From: a virus
Direction: 5' to 3' (one strand)
Virus record (IMG/VR): IMGVR_UViG_3300050821_006554
Span: 1 to 49,119 of that record
DNA length: 49,119 nucleotides
The position numbers and the translations under genes are program-made. Shown piece by piece: positions 47,880-49,119 of this stretch. Position 1 is the first letter of the stretch. Every line of letters starts with the position of its first letter. The notes under the pieces were generated by a model that did not search any database, was not told the origin of the DNA, and saw only the letters and a program-made list of their open reading frames with translations.

Positions 47880-49034
47880 TCAATGTGTGTATGTGCGGGC
47901 GCGCTCTCCGCGTCCGTAACGGATAACGGGTGCGCCGTAATTCAGTACCGCAAATTGCGGGTCGGTGTTCATCAGATATTTCAGCAACGTCGGGAAATCA
48001 TCGTTCTTTTGCTTCGGCGTTTGCTTGAGGTCGCGTTCTTCCTGTCGCCGGTAATTGTCCCAAACGTAGCGCTTCATTTGAAAGATCGTGCGAGCGCAGC
48101 GCGCGGCAACCCTAAGCCGTGGCCGCAGCGTGCGTTCATCGGGGCGAAGATATTCATTCACCCGGCCGCGCCCGACATCGGAATCATCGGCCAAAGCGCA
48201 TTGCAGGCCGACCTTGCCGAATTCATCCTGCCATGTGACGCCGCGAATGGCCGATGCTGGCGAGCGGCCCATATTGGGATCAATCAGCCGGTCGGCAATC
48301 CGAATCCCATAGGATTCTTCGATATGGCGCACATGATCGCGCAAGTCTGCCGGATCGGCGTCCAGCTCGCCTTCCTCCACGATTTGAATGTCATCGTTGG
48401 CGTCGATTTGCGCCCATAGGAAGCAATGCGGCTTGCGCGGGTGCGGGTCTATCAGCCAAACGGTCGGCCATACCCGCGACGGCATGAATTCATCAACATG
48501 GATAAAGGAGACCACATCATGCGAGCCGGTCTCTGGGCATTTGCCATCCACCGGCACCACCACGCGACCGGCCGCAAAGCTCCACGATAGCGGCGTATCG
48601 GTAAAGAGCGGATGGATGCGGTTTGAAAACCGGATCGGTTGCCCATAGATGCGAACGCGCGTCGTTTCATCGGACCATTCCGCCATTTGCTTGGCGATGG
48701 ACTCCTGGTCGAGATTGCGGTTCTCCGTGGTCCACAATTCGAACCAATCAATGTCCTTATTCTTATGCGGTCCAGGTGCGCCCTTGTCGTAAATCTCATC
48801 GTGAATCCAATCGACCGCTATTTGCGGATCGTCCGGCCACGTCATCGAAAGATAGAGCCGCCCCTTGACGCGCATCGTGCGGGCTTCATTTTCCCGCCAG
48901 ATTGCCAAGCGCGGCGGCTCATCCATCATCACATGATGGAAATCGCCCGATGCGAAATCGGACGGGTCTTGATCGTGCGAATTGAATTGGAACGTGCTTT
49001 CGCCAAGAACGCGGTCCAGGTCGTCGGGATCGCG
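47880..49034 (-). CDS. terL: terminase large subunit, Walker B and nuclease part
   Basis: Open frame continuing the gene that starts at 520 across the circle join. In full-length numbering Walker B VMMDE is at 209-213 (the GTG listed as a start there is not a real start). The C-terminal nuclease shows WLIDPH and DRLIDPNMG Asp motifs and cuts DNA during packaging. Together the two parts would make a 558-residue TerL of normal size. An in-frame TGA at 49035-49037 separates them. Confidence 0.93.
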   Translation of the reverse strand, partial: RDPDDLDRVLGESTFQFNSHDQDPSDFASGDFHHVMMDEPPRLAIWRENEARTMRVKGRLYLSMTWPDDPQIAVDWIHDEIYDKGAPGPHKNKDIDWFELWTTENRNLDQESIAKQMAEWSDETTRVRIYGQPIRFSNRIHPLFTDTPLSWSFAAGRVVVPVDGKCPETGSHDVVSFIHVDEFMPSRVWPTVWLIDPHPRKPHCFLWAQIDANDDIQIVEEGELDADPADLRDHVRHIEESYGIRIADRLIDPNMGRSPASAIRGVTWQDEFGKVGLQCALADDSDVGRGRVNEYLRPDERTLRPRLRVAARCARTIFQMKRYVWDNYRRQEERDLKQTPKQKNDDFPTLLKYLMNTDPQFAVLNYGAPVIRYGRGERARTYTH

Positions 49035-49036
49035 TC

Positions 49037-49119
49037 ATAGCACGCGCAGGGTGCGGGTTTTCTCTTTCCAGCTCTTATCCCAATTGCCGTCAATCAGGCA
49101 CATCTTGGGAATCCAACCC
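49037..49119. repeat. 83-bp terminal direct repeat (right copy)
   Basis: Identical to the first 83 bases. Closing the circle here gives 49,036 bp and restores one continuous terL frame except for the stop codon that straddles the join. Confidence 0.95.

Noticed and set aside
1-49119. CRISPR array or insertion sequence
   Set aside because: No regularly spaced repeats with unique spacers, no transposase and no terminal inverted repeats were seen.

Overview
The window is one complete genome of a temperate, short-tailed (podovirus-like) phage of an alphaproteobacterium. The first 83 bases recur exactly as the last 83, so it closes into a circle of 49,036 bp. Temperate: a tyrosine integrase, an excisionase-like protein, an S24-type repressor and an attP core copying the 3' half of a tRNA-Pro(CGG). 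Podovirus: large portal, scaffold, capsid, a P22 gp4-like adaptor and gp10-like tail protein, three large ejection-type proteins, and no tape measure, tail tube or sheath. The alphaproteobacterial host is inferred from the tRNA-Pro type, a GapR-like protein and the style of the small proteins.

Layout in six blocks. (1) Minus strand, 28281 leftward-coded from 2533 through the circle join: TerS candidate, four small zinc-ribbon/nuclease-like genes, TerL (interrupted at the join), portal, beta-helix tailspike, scaffold, decoration protein, capsid, adaptor, tail and ejection proteins, fibre-like proteins. (2) About 1.1 kb without a convincing gene, 2534-3610. (3) Plus strand 3611-9976: a DUF932 protein followed by about 20 small, translationally coupled proteins; four gene groups start behind the same two-hairpin leader. 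(4) Minus strand 9896-14907: replication block with zinc primase module, TOPRIM-DnaB helicase, RuvC-like resolvase, GapR-like protein and a CapW/BrxR-like winged helix. (5) Switch region 14908-16306 with divergent regulators, a nearly leaderless repressor promoter and palindromic operators. (6) Plus strand 15698-28193: regulators, accessory proteins, a C39-like protein with a structured leader, RecE-like nuclease plus ATPase, J-domain protein, excisionase, integrase, attP and a methyltransferase, ending at a bidirectional terminator that faces the end of block 1.

The points most worth following are: four direct repeats flanking attP in different reading frames (candidate integrase arm sites); the fourfold leader with sequestered Shine-Dalgarno; a primase zinc domain and helicase split across a T6 run; a repressor whose S24 nucleophile is Ala; a free-standing CapW/BrxR-like DNA-binding domain; an in-frame stop in TerL exactly at the assembly join; and the absence of any recognisable endolysin.
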